A stretch of 64,000 nt of DNA from Pseudomonas poae (GTDB taxonomy: Bacteria; Pseudomonadota; Gammaproteobacteria; Pseudomonadales; Pseudomonadaceae): assembly GCA_004000515.1 (NCBI GenBank), contig CP034537.1, positions 372,001 through 436,000 of the forward strand, written 5' to 3'. The notes below the pieces were generated by a model. The model saw nothing but the letters and a program-made list of their open reading frames with translations. It was not told the origin of the DNA and made no database searches. Position 1 is the stretch's first letter. The number at the start of each line of letters is the position of its first letter. Shown here one piece after another: positions 23,287 to 31,082 of this stretch. A program made the position numbers and the translations under genes.

Positions 23287-24284
23287 ATGGATCCGCGCAG
23301 TGAAGTACTGCTTCGTCAGGCCGAACTTTTTCAAGGCAACTTGCTGCTGGTTGGCTTGCCTGCCGACGACCTGCTGGGGCGTTTACCCAACGCCCACGGT
23401 TGGTGCTGGCACGCTGGCGACCAGGCGGCGCTCGACGCACGCTTCCCAGAGCGCAGCCAGTTCGGCGTGAACGTGCCGGAGCGCGCCTTTGATGCAGCGG
23501 TGATCTTCCTGCCCAAATCCAAGGACCTCACCGACTACCTGCTCAACGCCGTGGCCGCACGCTTGCCCGGCGCCGAGCTGTTTCTGGTCGGGGAGAAAAA
23601 AGGCGGCATCGAAAGCGCCGCCAAGCAGATGATCCCTTTCGGCAAGCCTCGCAAGCTCGACAGCGCGCGGCATTGCCAGCTGTGGCAAGTCACCGTGGGC
23701 AATGCCCGCAAGCGGTCGATCTGCAAAGCCTGGCGCAGGTCTTCGACGTGCCGCTGGCCGAAGGGCCGTTGAAGGTGGTGAGCTTGCCCGGGGTATTCAG
23801 CCATGGTCGCCTGGATCGCGGCACCGAACTGTTGCTGGAGCATCTGGATAAACTGCCCAGCGGCCATTTGCTGGACTTCGGCTGCGGCGCCGGCGTGCTT
23901 GGAGCTGCGGTAAAACGTCGCTACCCGCACAACACGGTCACGCTGCTGGATGTGGACGCCTTCGCCGCCGCCAGCAGCCGCCTGACCCTGGCGGCCAATG
24001 GTCTGGAAGCCGAAGTGCTGACCGGTGATGGCATTGATGCAGCACCGATGGGTTTGAACGCGATTTTGAGCAATCCGCCGTTCCATGTGGGCGTGCACAC
24101 CGATTATTTCGCCACCGAAAACCTGCTGCGAAAAGCTGCGAAACATCTGGCAAAAGGCGGCGAACTCCGCTTGGTCGCAAACAGTTTCCTGAAGTACCAA
24201 CCGCTGATCGAAGAGCATTTGGGGGTGTGTGCAATCAAGGCCGAAGGCAATGGTTTCCGCATTTACCGTGCCAAGCGCGGCTGA
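23287..24284 (+). CDS. rsmC: 16S rRNA (guanine(1207)-N(2))-methyltransferase RsmC (one frameshift)
   Basis: SAM-dependent rRNA methyltransferase with two tandem methyltransferase-fold domains, of which the C-terminal one is active: SAM motif [15 protein letters not shown] and catalytic NPPFHVG. The N-terminal domain begins [16 protein letters not shown] missing C at 23705-23707 breaks the frame between the domains; restoring it gives [18 protein letters not shown]. About 332 residues, the family size. Confidence 0.9.
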
Positions 24285-24341
24285 CGAGCGTTTGAAAAGA
24301 AGGCTTGCCGAATGGATTTTGCCTAGGCAGAATCCGCTCCG

Positions 24342-24533
24342 TCCTAGGGGAGTAGTCTCCCACGAGCGCCATGCTCGTCCGGCATACGTCAACATACTTG
24401 GTCAACAGGCCATGGCGTATGCGACCCAGGAGTCCGCACAGACGGACCGGGGTTTGACAAGACCTATGACACGCACACCTTACCCGGGGCGGGAAGGCTG
24501 TACGTGTCATAGCCGTGTCGACCCGCCCCTGGA
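24342..24533 (+). promoter_or_regulatory. yybP-ykoY (manganese) riboswitch
   Basis: The leader of the GDT1-family gene carries the class signatures: CTAGGGGAGTAG at the 5' side, GTCAACATACTTGG in the internal loop, and GACAAGACCTATG, with a long stem CTATGACACG / CGTGTCATAG and a closing stem CTAGGGG / CCCCTGG. Known members sense Mn2+ and control Mn exporters. The weak ribosome site GGA before the start codon at 24543 overlaps the 3' side of the closing stem, so translational control is plausible. Confidence 0.85.
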
Positions 24534-24542
24534 AACTACCTG

Positions 24543-25127
24543 ATGCTGGATTCACTACTCGTACCTACCGCAATCGTTGCCTTGGCCGAAATCGGCGACA
24601 AGACGCAACTGCTCGCGCTCATCCTCGCTGCACGCTTTCGCAAACCTTGGCCGATCATCGCCGGCATCGTTGCCGCGACCCTGGCCAACCATGCGGCCGC
24701 CGGTGCCGTGGGGGCGTGGTTTGGGAGCTTCTTCTCGGATGCGGTGTTGCACTGGATCCTGGCGGCGAGCTTCTGTGCCACGGCCTTGTGGACCCTGGTG
24801 CCGGACAAACTTGACGATGACGAAGCCAGTACGACGCGCAAATTCGGGCCGTTCCTGACCACGTTGATCGCGTTCTTCCTCGCAGAAATCGGTGACAAGA
24901 CCCAAATCGCCACGGTGATGCTGGCGGCGCAGTACCCGGAACTGTGGCTGGTGATTATCGGCACCACCCTGGGCATGCTGATTGCCAACGTGCCGGTGGT
25001 CTTGGCGGGGAATTTTGCCGCAGAGAAACTGCCTTTGACCCTGATTCGTCGATTGGCGGCTACGGCATTCTTCGTGCTGGCTATCGTGGCCGTATACAAA
25101 GCAATGCAGAGCAGCGGTTGGATCTAA
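24543..25127 (+). CDS. TMEM165/GDT1 (UPF0016) family cation transporter, probable Mn2+ exporter
   Basis: Inner-membrane cation exporter of 194 residues with six helices arranged as a repeat. Both signature motifs E-x-G-D-K-T are present: ALAEIGDKTQL near residue 15 and FLAEIGDKTQI near residue 115. Bacterial members (MneA type) export manganese. The yybP-ykoY riboswitch directly upstream strongly supports Mn2+ as the controlling ion. Monocistronic, ended by the REP hairpin at 25145. Confidence 0.9.
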   Translation: MLDSLLVPTAIVALAEIGDKTQLLALILAARFRKPWPIIAGIVAATLANHAAAGAVGAWFGSFFSDAVLHWILAASFCATALWTLVPDKLDDDEASTTRKFGPFLTTLIAFFLAEIGDKTQIATVMLAAQYPELWLVIIGTTLGMLIANVPVVLAGNFAAEKLPLTLIRRLAATAFFVLAIVAVYKAMQSSGWI

Positions 25128-25144
25128 ATCTGTAAACCCAACCC

Positions 25145-25177
25145 AATGTGGGAGCGGGCTTGCTCGCTCCCACATTT
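25145..25177. repeat. Single REP palindrome acting as terminator
   Basis: AATGTGGGAGCGGGC / GCTCGCTCCCACATT forms a near-perfect stem between convergent GDT1 and M48 protease genes. It is one arm of the GTGGGAGCGGGCTTG family, self-complementary here, flanked by ATTT and AAAT, so it can serve as a bidirectional terminator. Confidence 0.8.
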
Positions 25178-25200
25178 AGACCCTCACCAGACTTATAGGC

Positions 25201-26019
25201 TCAGGACTTCTTGGCCTGCTGGTAAAGCGGCATCACCTTCGGAATCGCCGCCTGCAACGAGGCAATACGGCTATCAGACGCTGGGTGAGTGCTCATGAAC
25301 TCCGGCGGTGCACCTTCCGAAGCCTTGGCCATCTTGTTCCACAACGTGATGGCCGCGTTCGGGTTGTAGCCGGCGCGGGCGGAGAGCTCCAGGCCGATCA
25401 GGTCTGCTTCGTTTTCATTGCTGCGGCTGTTGGGCAAGGTCATGCCGTAGTTGGCCACCGTATCCGCCAGCGCCAGGCTGTCCTGGCCCAGACCAAACAA
25501 CGCACCCGCACCCTGCTTGGCCATCTCGATTCCGTAAGCCTTGGACATGGCTTCACGGCCATGCTCACGCAAGGCGTGGGCGATTTCATGGCCCATCACT
25601 GCCGCCAGTTCGTCATCGGTGAGTTTGAGGTTGTCGATCAATGCGCTGTACACAAAGATCTTGCCGCCCGGCCCGCAGTTGGCGTTCATCTCGTCGCTCT
25701 TGATCAGGTTCACTTCCCACTTCCACTGGGCAGCATCTGCACGAAAGGTCGGTGCCTGGGCGATCAAGCGGTTGGCGATGGCCTGCACACGCTTGGCGTT
25801 GGCGCTGGTTTTGTCTACCAGGCCTTTGCCACTGGCTTCGCCCAGGGTCTGCTGATAGGACTGCGCATACATCTGGTCGACTTCCTGGCTCGACAGCATG
25901 CTGAACATGTACTGCTTGCGCTCCACCCCAACGGCACCGCCGCTGGTGGTGTTGACCGATTGGCAACCGGCCAGCAACAGCGCCGCAGCCAGTACATTTA
26001 TCGCCAGTGATTTCTTCAT
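25201..26019 (-). CDS. M48 family metalloprotease lipoprotein (LoiP/YggG-like)
   Basis: Zinc protease of the envelope. A signal peptide with lipobox LLLAGC after MKKSLAINVLAAA makes it a lipoprotein. The zinc site HEIAHALREH (HExxH) sits near residue 140 and the third ligand Glu is in NENEADLIG near 205. 272 residues. Start at 26019 chosen for the GGGAGC site and a correct signal peptide. Related E. coli proteins (LoiP, BepA) act in outer-membrane quality control. It stands alone; the terminator at 25145 lies beyond its stop. Confidence 0.9.
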   Translation of the reverse strand: MKKSLAINVLAAALLLAGCQSVNTTSGGAVGVERKQYMFSMLSSQEVDQMYAQSYQQTLGEASGKGLVDKTSANAKRVQAIANRLIAQAPTFRADAAQWKWEVNLIKSDEMNANCGPGGKIFVYSALIDNLKLTDDELAAVMGHEIAHALREHGREAMSKAYGIEMAKQGAGALFGLGQDSLALADTVANYGMTLPNSRSNENEADLIGLELSARAGYNPNAAITLWNKMAKASEGAPPEFMSTHPASDSRIASLQAAIPKVMPLYQQAKKS

Positions 26020-26126
26020 ACCTACGCTCCCTGAAAACATGGCGCGTATCGTAGGCGGTCATGTGTATCGGCGCCAGATACAACAGACGTGTAACCGCTT
26101 ACTTTCAGATACATCCCACGGGTTGC

Positions 26127-26746
26127 TCACCCCGGCGTCAGGCACTCTGGCCCGTTGAGCTTGGGGTCATTGACCATATTGGCCAGCACGCGCTCGCGCA
26201 ACGCGGCCGGCTCACTGGCCAACAACGCTTGAAGGACGTGCAACGGCGTCTCGGGATTGAGCCAGGCCTCTTGCCCCGCCGCATCCAGAATCAACGGTCG
26301 CCGCTGGCTCTGCGCGGGCTGAGTCACCACCGCCGTGCTCAGCCACACCTGTTCCTGCACCGGGTACGCCTCCCAGATCGCCGCAAAAAATAGTGTGGAA
26401 CCCTCCCCGGCGTCAACCAATACGGACGCTTGCGCTGGGTGCCGCGCCATTCGTAGAACCCATTGGCCGGCAGCAAGCAGCGGCGCTGGCGGAAGGCTTC
26501 ACGAAACATCGGTTGTTCGGCCAGGGTTTCGGCGCGGGCATGGGCTGGTGTGCGGGACAGGTCGGTCAGCCAGGGCGGCGTAAGGCCCCAGCGGGCACGG
26601 GCCAGGTTGCGCTGGCCGTCGGTGGCGCGCTGGATCAGCACCGAATCATTCGGGGAAATATTCCACTGAGCCTGCTGGTCGACCGGGAAGCCCGGCAAGG
26701 CAGCAAAGGAGGGATTCCAGCGAAACAGGGCATAACGTCCACACAT
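26127..26746 (-). CDS. SRAP (SOS response-associated peptidase) family protein, degenerate active site, one frameshift
   Basis: Relative of YedK/HMCES, which crosslinks to abasic sites through Cys2. Here Met-Cys2 (MCGRY) and the Glu of GFYEW are kept, but the Asn of the NARAET motif is His69 (HARAET), and the His of the canonical HDR-RP motif is replaced (SQRRPLIL). A missing C at 26405-26408 splits the gene after YWLTPG; the remainder GSTLFFAAIWEAY then continues. About 206 residues. The residue changes lie away from the indel, so they are not caused by it. Function may differ from YedK. Confidence 0.82.
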
Positions 26747-26782
26747 GGGGTAACACGACTCTTGGGTAAACCGACCGACAGC

Positions 26783-27041
26783 CTAACAGACCAGCACGTC
26801 GGGGAAGCTGTCGGGCTCATCACCGGGCACAGGCTGCGCGCCAATATAAGCGGTGATCAGCTCGCGGGCGTCAGCAGCCCGGTCGTTGTCCACCTCAAGG
26901 CCCAGCAAGCCGAAAATCGGCAACTCCCCGTACCACCGAGCAAATGGCGCCCCACCAGGTGCGCCTCGACCCCTCGCTGGCGAGCATCTGCTGCAGCAGC
27001 TCGCCTTCCATCAGGTTTTCCGGTTCGTAGATTCGCTGCAT
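26783..27041 (-). CDS. DUF2007-type small protein (two frameshifts)
   Basis: 86 residues after restoring two missing Gs, at 26970-26973 and 26926-26929. The product begins MQRIYEPENLMEGELL, contains EGVEAHLVGRHLLGGTGELP, IFGLLGLEVDND, and ends PDVLVC. The pattern of an N-terminal 'E-x-x-LL-x-x-EGI' segment resembles DUF2007 (putative signal-transducing or PII-like small proteins). No frame longer than about 30 codons survives as sequenced. It lies 11 bp downstream of the CPXCG gene, so they are probably co-transcribed. Role unknown. Confidence 0.75.
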
Positions 27042-27052
27042 GGGCGTACCTG

Positions 27053-27235
27053 TCAGTCGTTTTCACTGCTCACGAACAACATCCATTCATCGTCGTGCAC
27101 TTGCAGGTGGAAATTAATCGGCCGGCAACACACCGGGCAGTCTTCAATGTAGGACTGATCGCCGCCGGAAAGATCCAACACCGCTTCTACCTCTTCACCA
27201 CAATAAGGACAATCGTACGACTCGGTTTCCAGCAT
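27053..27235 (-). CDS. CPXCG motif-containing cysteine-rich zinc-binding protein
   Basis: 60 residues beginning MLETESYDCPYCGEEVE. Two cysteine pairs, CPYC and CPVCC, are arranged as a zinc-ribbon-like knuckle. Start at 27235 has a GGAG site. Conserved in gammaproteobacteria as 'CPXCG motif-containing cysteine-rich protein'; function unknown. First gene of a short minus-strand operon with the DUF2007-type gene and perhaps SRAP. Confidence 0.85.
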   Translation of the reverse strand: MLETESYDCPYCGEEVEAVLDLSGGDQSYIEDCPVCCRPINFHLQVHDDEWMLFVSSEND

Positions 27236-27260
27236 CGCAGCCTCCAAGGTGACTTGTGCG

Positions 27261-27266
27261 TATAAT
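27261..27266 (+). promoter_or_regulatory. Candidate -10 element (TATAAT) of the acyltransferase gene
   Basis: Perfect TATAAT 99 bp before the acyltransferase start, in the divergent region next to the CPXCG gene. No good -35 hexamer is evident. The roughly 90-base leader contains a GC-rich imperfect hairpin at about 27290-27315. Confidence 0.4.
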
Positions 27267-27364
27267 CGCCGGTCTATTTACAGGGCTGTTTTCGGCCGAG
27301 CCCATTACTCGGGCCGCACCCTGGTGTTTCCTTTACTTACCCTAGCCGTTTCTAACAAGAGAGC

Positions 27365-28531
27365 ATGATGGGCCAATTCGATACCATCCGACCTTACAAC
27401 GACAGCGAAGTCCCGGCAGTGCTGGACCGGCTGTTCAGTGACAAGGCCTTTCTGGACATCCTGACCCACTTCCGCTTCCCGCGCTTCGCCGGCACCCTGG
27501 GCTGGCTGCTCAAGCCCATGATTGCCCGCAAGCTACGCCGTGAATTCGCCGGCGTCACCACCGTGGCCACGCTGCAGGACAAAGTCGAATACTACGTCGA
27601 CCACACCATCGACCGTGCGACCGACGGCGTGACCTACACCGGCGTCGAGCAACTCAAGTCCGGCACCGCCTACCTGTTTTTGGCCAACCACCGCGACATC
27701 GTGATGGACCCGGCTTTCGTCAACTATGCCGTGTACCACGCTGGCCTGCCGACCCCGCGCATTGCCATCGGCGACAACTTGCTGCAAAAACCTTTCGTCA
27801 GCGACCTGATGCGCTTGAACAAGAGCTTTATCGTGCACCGCTCGATCACTGGGCGAAAGGAAAAAATGGCGGCTTATCAACTGCTGTCGGCCTATATCAA
27901 CCATTCGATCCGCAACGACTGCCAGTCGATCTGGATTGCCCAGGCCGAAGGTCGCGCCAAGGATGGGGATGATCGCACCGAGTCGGCGATCCTCAAGATG
28001 TTCCACGTCAGCCGCAAGGACGAGCCGTTTGCCGAGGTGATCCAGTCACTGAACCTGACGCCAGTGTCCATCAGCTACGAGTACGACCCGTGCGACGCCG
28101 CCAAGGCCCGCGAGTTGTACATCCGCGCCACCACCGGCACCTACAGCAAGGCGCCGGGCGAGGATGACGTGAGCATTGCCCTGGGCATCACCGGCTACAA
28201 GGGCCGGGTGCACGTGAATTTTGCGCCGCCGATCACCGAGCGCTTCGAAGACACCAAGTTGCTGGCCGTGGAAATGGACCGCCAGATTCTTGGTGGTTAT
28301 CGACTATTCCCGGTGCATTACCTGGCGTACGCCCAATGGAGCGACGCCGACCCGCAATTGCAGGTGCCAACGGCAGCCGAGGTGTTCCCGGCCGATGAGT
28401 TGGCCAAAGCGAAGGCAGAATGGGAGCGACGCTTGAACGAATGCCCGGCCGAGCACCGGCCGTTTTTGGTCGTGCAGTATGCGACTCCGGTGCGCAACCA
28501 GTACCGGGTCAAGGCAGGAATTGCCCTGTAA
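27365..28531 (+). CDS. 1-acyl-sn-glycerol-3-phosphate acyltransferase-like protein
   Basis: 388 residues with a PlsC/PlsB-type acyltransferase domain: motif NHRDIVMD near residue 113, an FIVHRS stretch, and QAEGRAKDGDD near 193. The catalytic motif in this superfamily is H-x4-D; here the His-Asp spacing reads five residues (HRDIVMD), an oddity. The C-terminal third (YRLFPVHYLAYAQW) has no clear family to me. Probably acts on acyl-glycerophosphates at the membrane, but the substrate is uncertain. The ATG at 27365 has an AAGAGAG site. Monocistronic, followed by a REPIN. Confidence 0.8.
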   Translation: MMGQFDTIRPYNDSEVPAVLDRLFSDKAFLDILTHFRFPRFAGTLGWLLKPMIARKLRREFAGVTTVATLQDKVEYYVDHTIDRATDGVTYTGVEQLKSGTAYLFLANHRDIVMDPAFVNYAVYHAGLPTPRIAIGDNLLQKPFVSDLMRLNKSFIVHRSITGRKEKMAAYQLLSAYINHSIRNDCQSIWIAQAEGRAKDGDDRTESAILKMFHVSRKDEPFAEVIQSLNLTPVSISYEYDPCDAAKARELYIRATTGTYSKAPGEDDVSIALGITGYKGRVHVNFAPPITERFEDTKLLAVEMDRQILGGYRLFPVHYLAYAQWSDADPQLQVPTAAEVFPADELAKAKAEWERRLNECPAEHRPFLVVQYATPVRNQYRVKAGIAL

Positions 28532-28545
28532 ATACCGAAGCAAAT

Positions 28546-28638
28546 ATGTGGGAGCGGGCTTGCCCGCGAATGCAGACTGTCAGTTGATAAGCAAGTCGAC
28601 TGACACTACGCCTTCGCTAGCAAGCCCGCTCCCACATT
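28546..28638. repeat. REPIN (GTGGGAGCGGGCTTG family)
   Basis: Inverted pair: ATGTGGGAGCGGGCTTGCCC at the left and CAAGCCCGCTCCCACATTGG at the right, enclosing about 50 bases with a weaker inner stem (AGACTGTCAGTTGA / TCGACTGACACT). Lies between the convergent acyltransferase and a small membrane protein gene. Confidence 0.9.
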
Positions 28639-28653
28639 GGTTTTGTGGTGTGC

Positions 28654-28912
28654 TTAAAGGCGTGTACTGATCCAGGAGGTCAGCAGCGCCACCCCCATGC
28701 AGGCGAACCCAATGCGGTAAGCCAGCCGATGCGCCCGTTCGGTGCGCACGTCCAGAAAACAGCATAGGTTGGTCGATGGGACGGTCTTCGCTTCGCGCGG
28801 TCAAGTCGGCCATTGCGCGCTGTTCGCGCAGGCGGGTAATGAACAGCAGCACTGCACCCGGGCAGGCCACCGATAAAGCCACAGCGTTGATCAATTGTGC
28901 GGGCAGCGCCAT
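28654..28912 (-). CDS. Small hypothetical two-helix membrane protein (one frameshift)
   Basis: About 85 residues, MALPAQLINAVALS at the start. Removing one T from the T4 (A4 on plus, 28756-28759) joins a first hydrophobic helix (LINAVALSVACPGAVLLFI), a charged stretch (REQRAMADLTARSEDRPID) and a second helix (RIGFACMGVALLTSWI) to a TAA at 28654-28656. The only reading giving a sensible C-terminal membrane segment is this corrected one. I do not recognise the family. A weak ribosome site and a REPIN just downstream support a real gene, without proof. Confidence 0.6.
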
Positions 28913-29095
28913 CGCAAACCTCGGTAAAACAGTGACGTGGTATCAATTCAGATACAAACCTGAACGATAGTGGCCTCCGGCGCCTGAAATGCTCCATCCC
29001 CCAATGACGGCTAATGTATCCAGTAATTTACGACGTCACCTGAACGTCACCTTAACAAGCCACTCTGTTGCCCTTCGAACATTCGGGAGCTTGTC

Positions 29096-29305
29096 ATGCT
29101 GCACGCACACAACCAGGATCGGCTGTATCTGATAGCCCCAAGCGATGAGCAGGAAACGCTGATTGGCAGCCTGGCGTTCAACGTCCAGGACCGCCATTGG
29201 TTGGTGTATTGCGCGCTGGGCGGGCACCAGCATGCCGACCTGCCGGAGGCCGATCTGTTGACGGGGGTGAGCATGCTGGACTTCTGTATCGACAGTGCTG
29301 CGTGA
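29096..29305 (+). CDS. Small hypothetical protein (69 aa)
   Basis: MLHAHNQDRLYLIAPSDEQ... ending IDSAA; soluble, acidic, no signal peptide or membrane helix. A good ribosome site (GGGAGC) precedes the ATG and a strong terminator follows 12 bp after the stop, so it looks like a complete small transcription unit. Family not recognised. Confidence 0.6.
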   Translation: MLHAHNQDRLYLIAPSDEQETLIGSLAFNVQDRHWLVYCALGGHQHADLPEADLLTGVSMLDFCIDSAA

Positions 29306-29316
29306 AACTGGAGACG

Positions 29317-29350
29317 AAAAAACCGGGCTCATCACTGAGCCCGGCTTTTA
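29317..29350. terminator. Bidirectional rho-independent terminator
   Basis: Stem CCGGGCTC / GAGCCCGG with ATCACT loop region, A-run on the left (GAAAAAA) and CTTTTAA on the right. It separates the small plus-strand gene from convergent yajG-like gene. Confidence 0.85.
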
Positions 29351-29359
29351 AAGGATCGG

Positions 29360-29944
29360 TTATTGCGAGCTGAGCAACGAACCGATGCTTGGGTCCTTGA
29401 ACAGGCGGGTCAAGGCATCACTCAACACGTCGCTGACCAGCTTGGTGTTGGTTTCCTGGTTCGGCGCCATGCCGAAGCGCTGGTTGAGCGAAGCACCGTA
29501 GCGGCCGCTGTAGCGACGGGTGCCGGCGGTGACGTCGGACTTGAAGGTCGCGCCGATAGACGCCTCGGTCACATACAGGCCTTCTTTCGGCGACTGGTAT
29601 TTGAGTTCAGCCAGGGTGATGGTCAACTGAGGCGCGCCTGGCGAGTTGGCCGGGGTGAAGCCCAGCAAACGCACGGCCGCTTCGGCCTGGGCTTGCAGCT
29701 TGGGCAGCACATCCTGAGCGTTCACGGACACCAGCGCGGTTTCCGGGTACAGGCCGCCGCGGGAACCCAGCGTTGGGGACGGACGACCATCCACCACACG
29801 CACCGAGACTGGCTGACCATGGCCCACCGGGGCCAATTGCGTAGTGAGTTTCGGCTCCGGGCTGAGTTGTTGCGGGCTGTTGGCGCAGCCAACCAGGGTC
29901 AAACTGGTCACAGTGATCAAACCAAACAACAGGCGTTGCAACAT
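29360..29944 (-). CDS. YajG family lipoprotein
   Basis: 194 residues from the ATG at 29944 (GGAGAAAAG site). Signal peptide LLFGLITVTSLTLVGC with lipobox TLVGC, then a periplasmic domain (VSVRVVDGRPSPTLGSRGGLY, ITLAELKYQSPKEGLYVTEA). Matches the YajG uncharacterised lipoprotein family, found in many gammaproteobacteria. Function unknown; probably outer-membrane attached. Longer in-frame extension upstream lacks a ribosome site and would bury the signal peptide. Confidence 0.82.
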   Translation of the reverse strand: MLQRLLFGLITVTSLTLVGCANSPQQLSPEPKLTTQLAPVGHGQPVSVRVVDGRPSPTLGSRGGLYPETALVSVNAQDVLPKLQAQAEAAVRLLGFTPANSPGAPQLTITLAELKYQSPKEGLYVTEASIGATFKSDVTAGTRRYSGRYGASLNQRFGMAPNQETNTKLVSDVLSDALTRLFKDPSIGSLLSSQ

Positions 29945-30126
29945 ACTCTTTTCTCCAGGACTAGGTGCAAACAGGCCATCAGTATAACGGTGCACGCGCG
30001 CCACCCACCAGCAATCCTGAACGGCAGCTGAAAGCACGTTGAAATTACAATTTCACATAAATTCGTCATTCCAATGTCATGCCACACTGAGAACATTCGA
30101 GCATGCAACGAAACAGGTACAAAGCC

Positions 30127-30360
30127 ATGCGCCTTCTCAAATCTTTATTCATGCCCAATGCCCGCCACCGCCATTTTGTACGGCTGGATGCCAACGGTAT
30201 TTGCCAGGCCTTCAAAGAGTGCCGCTTGCCGCCTGTCGGTGAAGGCTGGGTGGAAGTTACAGAGACACGTCTGAGCTGGATGCACCGCCCACTGCCCGCC
30301 AGCGCCGTGGTCATCGCGCAACGAGAGCATGCACATCCGCGGCATGCGTTGGCCTCCTGA
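30127..30360 (+). CDS. Small hypothetical protein (77 aa)
   Basis: Starts MRLLKSLFMPNARHRHFVRLD and contains VGEGWVEVTETRLSWMHRPLP; basic, no signal peptide. Divergent from the YajG gene. The start at 30127 is preferred over an in-frame ATG at 30103; neither has a strong ribosome site. The W-rich middle looks like a folded small domain conserved in pseudomonads, to my memory. Function unknown. Confidence 0.55.
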   Translation: MRLLKSLFMPNARHRHFVRLDANGICQAFKECRLPPVGEGWVEVTETRLSWMHRPLPASAVVIAQREHAHPRHALAS

Positions 30361-31082
30361 CCGCAGCACTAATAAAAGTCATAAAACACGCCCATTTCCC
30401 TGACGTTCTTCGCTACAATCTCCCCCCGATTATAAGGACGTCTCCTGATCGGGCCTCGCAGCATCGTTAATGCCTTGGCATTAGCCCCCAATCGCCCACA
30501 GAGAGCCGCCCACACAGATCGAGTGAAGCTGGTGTGCTTGCTGTTTTTCCTGCAAACCACCCGCCTTGCCGAATCTGCCAGAGCTGCCATTGCGCTCGGC
30601 CACTTGAGTTGTTTGCCCGTTTTGCCGCCTGTCGGCAAGGTATCCGGGCCAGGTGCCAGGCTGGGGCAGCCCTTTTTTGAGGTTCACGTCTTCAAAAGAG
30701 CGTGAAAAAACGGGTTTTCACAACTTCACAAGAGTGTGGCGAGCAAATGAATAGTTTGGCGTTTGTAAAAGCACCATCAGCGTCTGGAACAGCCCAACCA
30801 CACAGGACCGAGTACTCCTCAACAACCGGAGCTTGAGCCTGTCCGCTACGGATTGGTTGCACAAATCGCACGCTTTGACCATAAGTCGAATTGCCACAGG
30901 CGCCCATGAATGCGTTCATAGGCAGATTAGCCCGGCAGGAAGCGTGTGCTGAAGTTGCAAAGAATTGCGAAACGGACATGGCGATCCTGGCCATGGGTAA
31001 CCTGGGGCAACACGTGAACCGCCCCGTCACTCCTGGCAGCCATGCCGTCAATTTGGTGCTGCAGATTTTGGAGACGCGTTAA
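30361..31082 (+). other. Long non-coding region / mqo leader
   Basis: About 720 bp without a convincing coding sequence, unusually long for this compact window. It holds a 16-bp palindrome TAATGCCTTGGCATTA (30468-30483), a direct repeat CGCCCACAGAGA / CGCCCACACAGA starting at 30493 and 30507, a terminator-like hairpin at 30659-30678, and a stem GTGAAAA / TTTTCAC at 30702-30721. The first 300 bp could encode a leader RNA or small RNA ended by the hairpin; the rest would be the mqo promoter and 5' untranslated region. An open frame at 30475-30705 exists but shows no family resemblance. Confidence 0.5.
30659..30678 (+). terminator. Possible intrinsic terminator/attenuator in the mqo leader
   Basis: GGCTG-GGG-CAGCC stem followed by CTTTTTTG. 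It could end a short upstream transcript starting near 30430. The stem is only 5 bp, so it may be weak. Confidence 0.5.

Noticed and set aside
30475..30705. 76-codon frame in the mqo leader
   Set aside because: No ribosome site, no recognisable family, and it overlaps hairpins; kept as non-coding for now.
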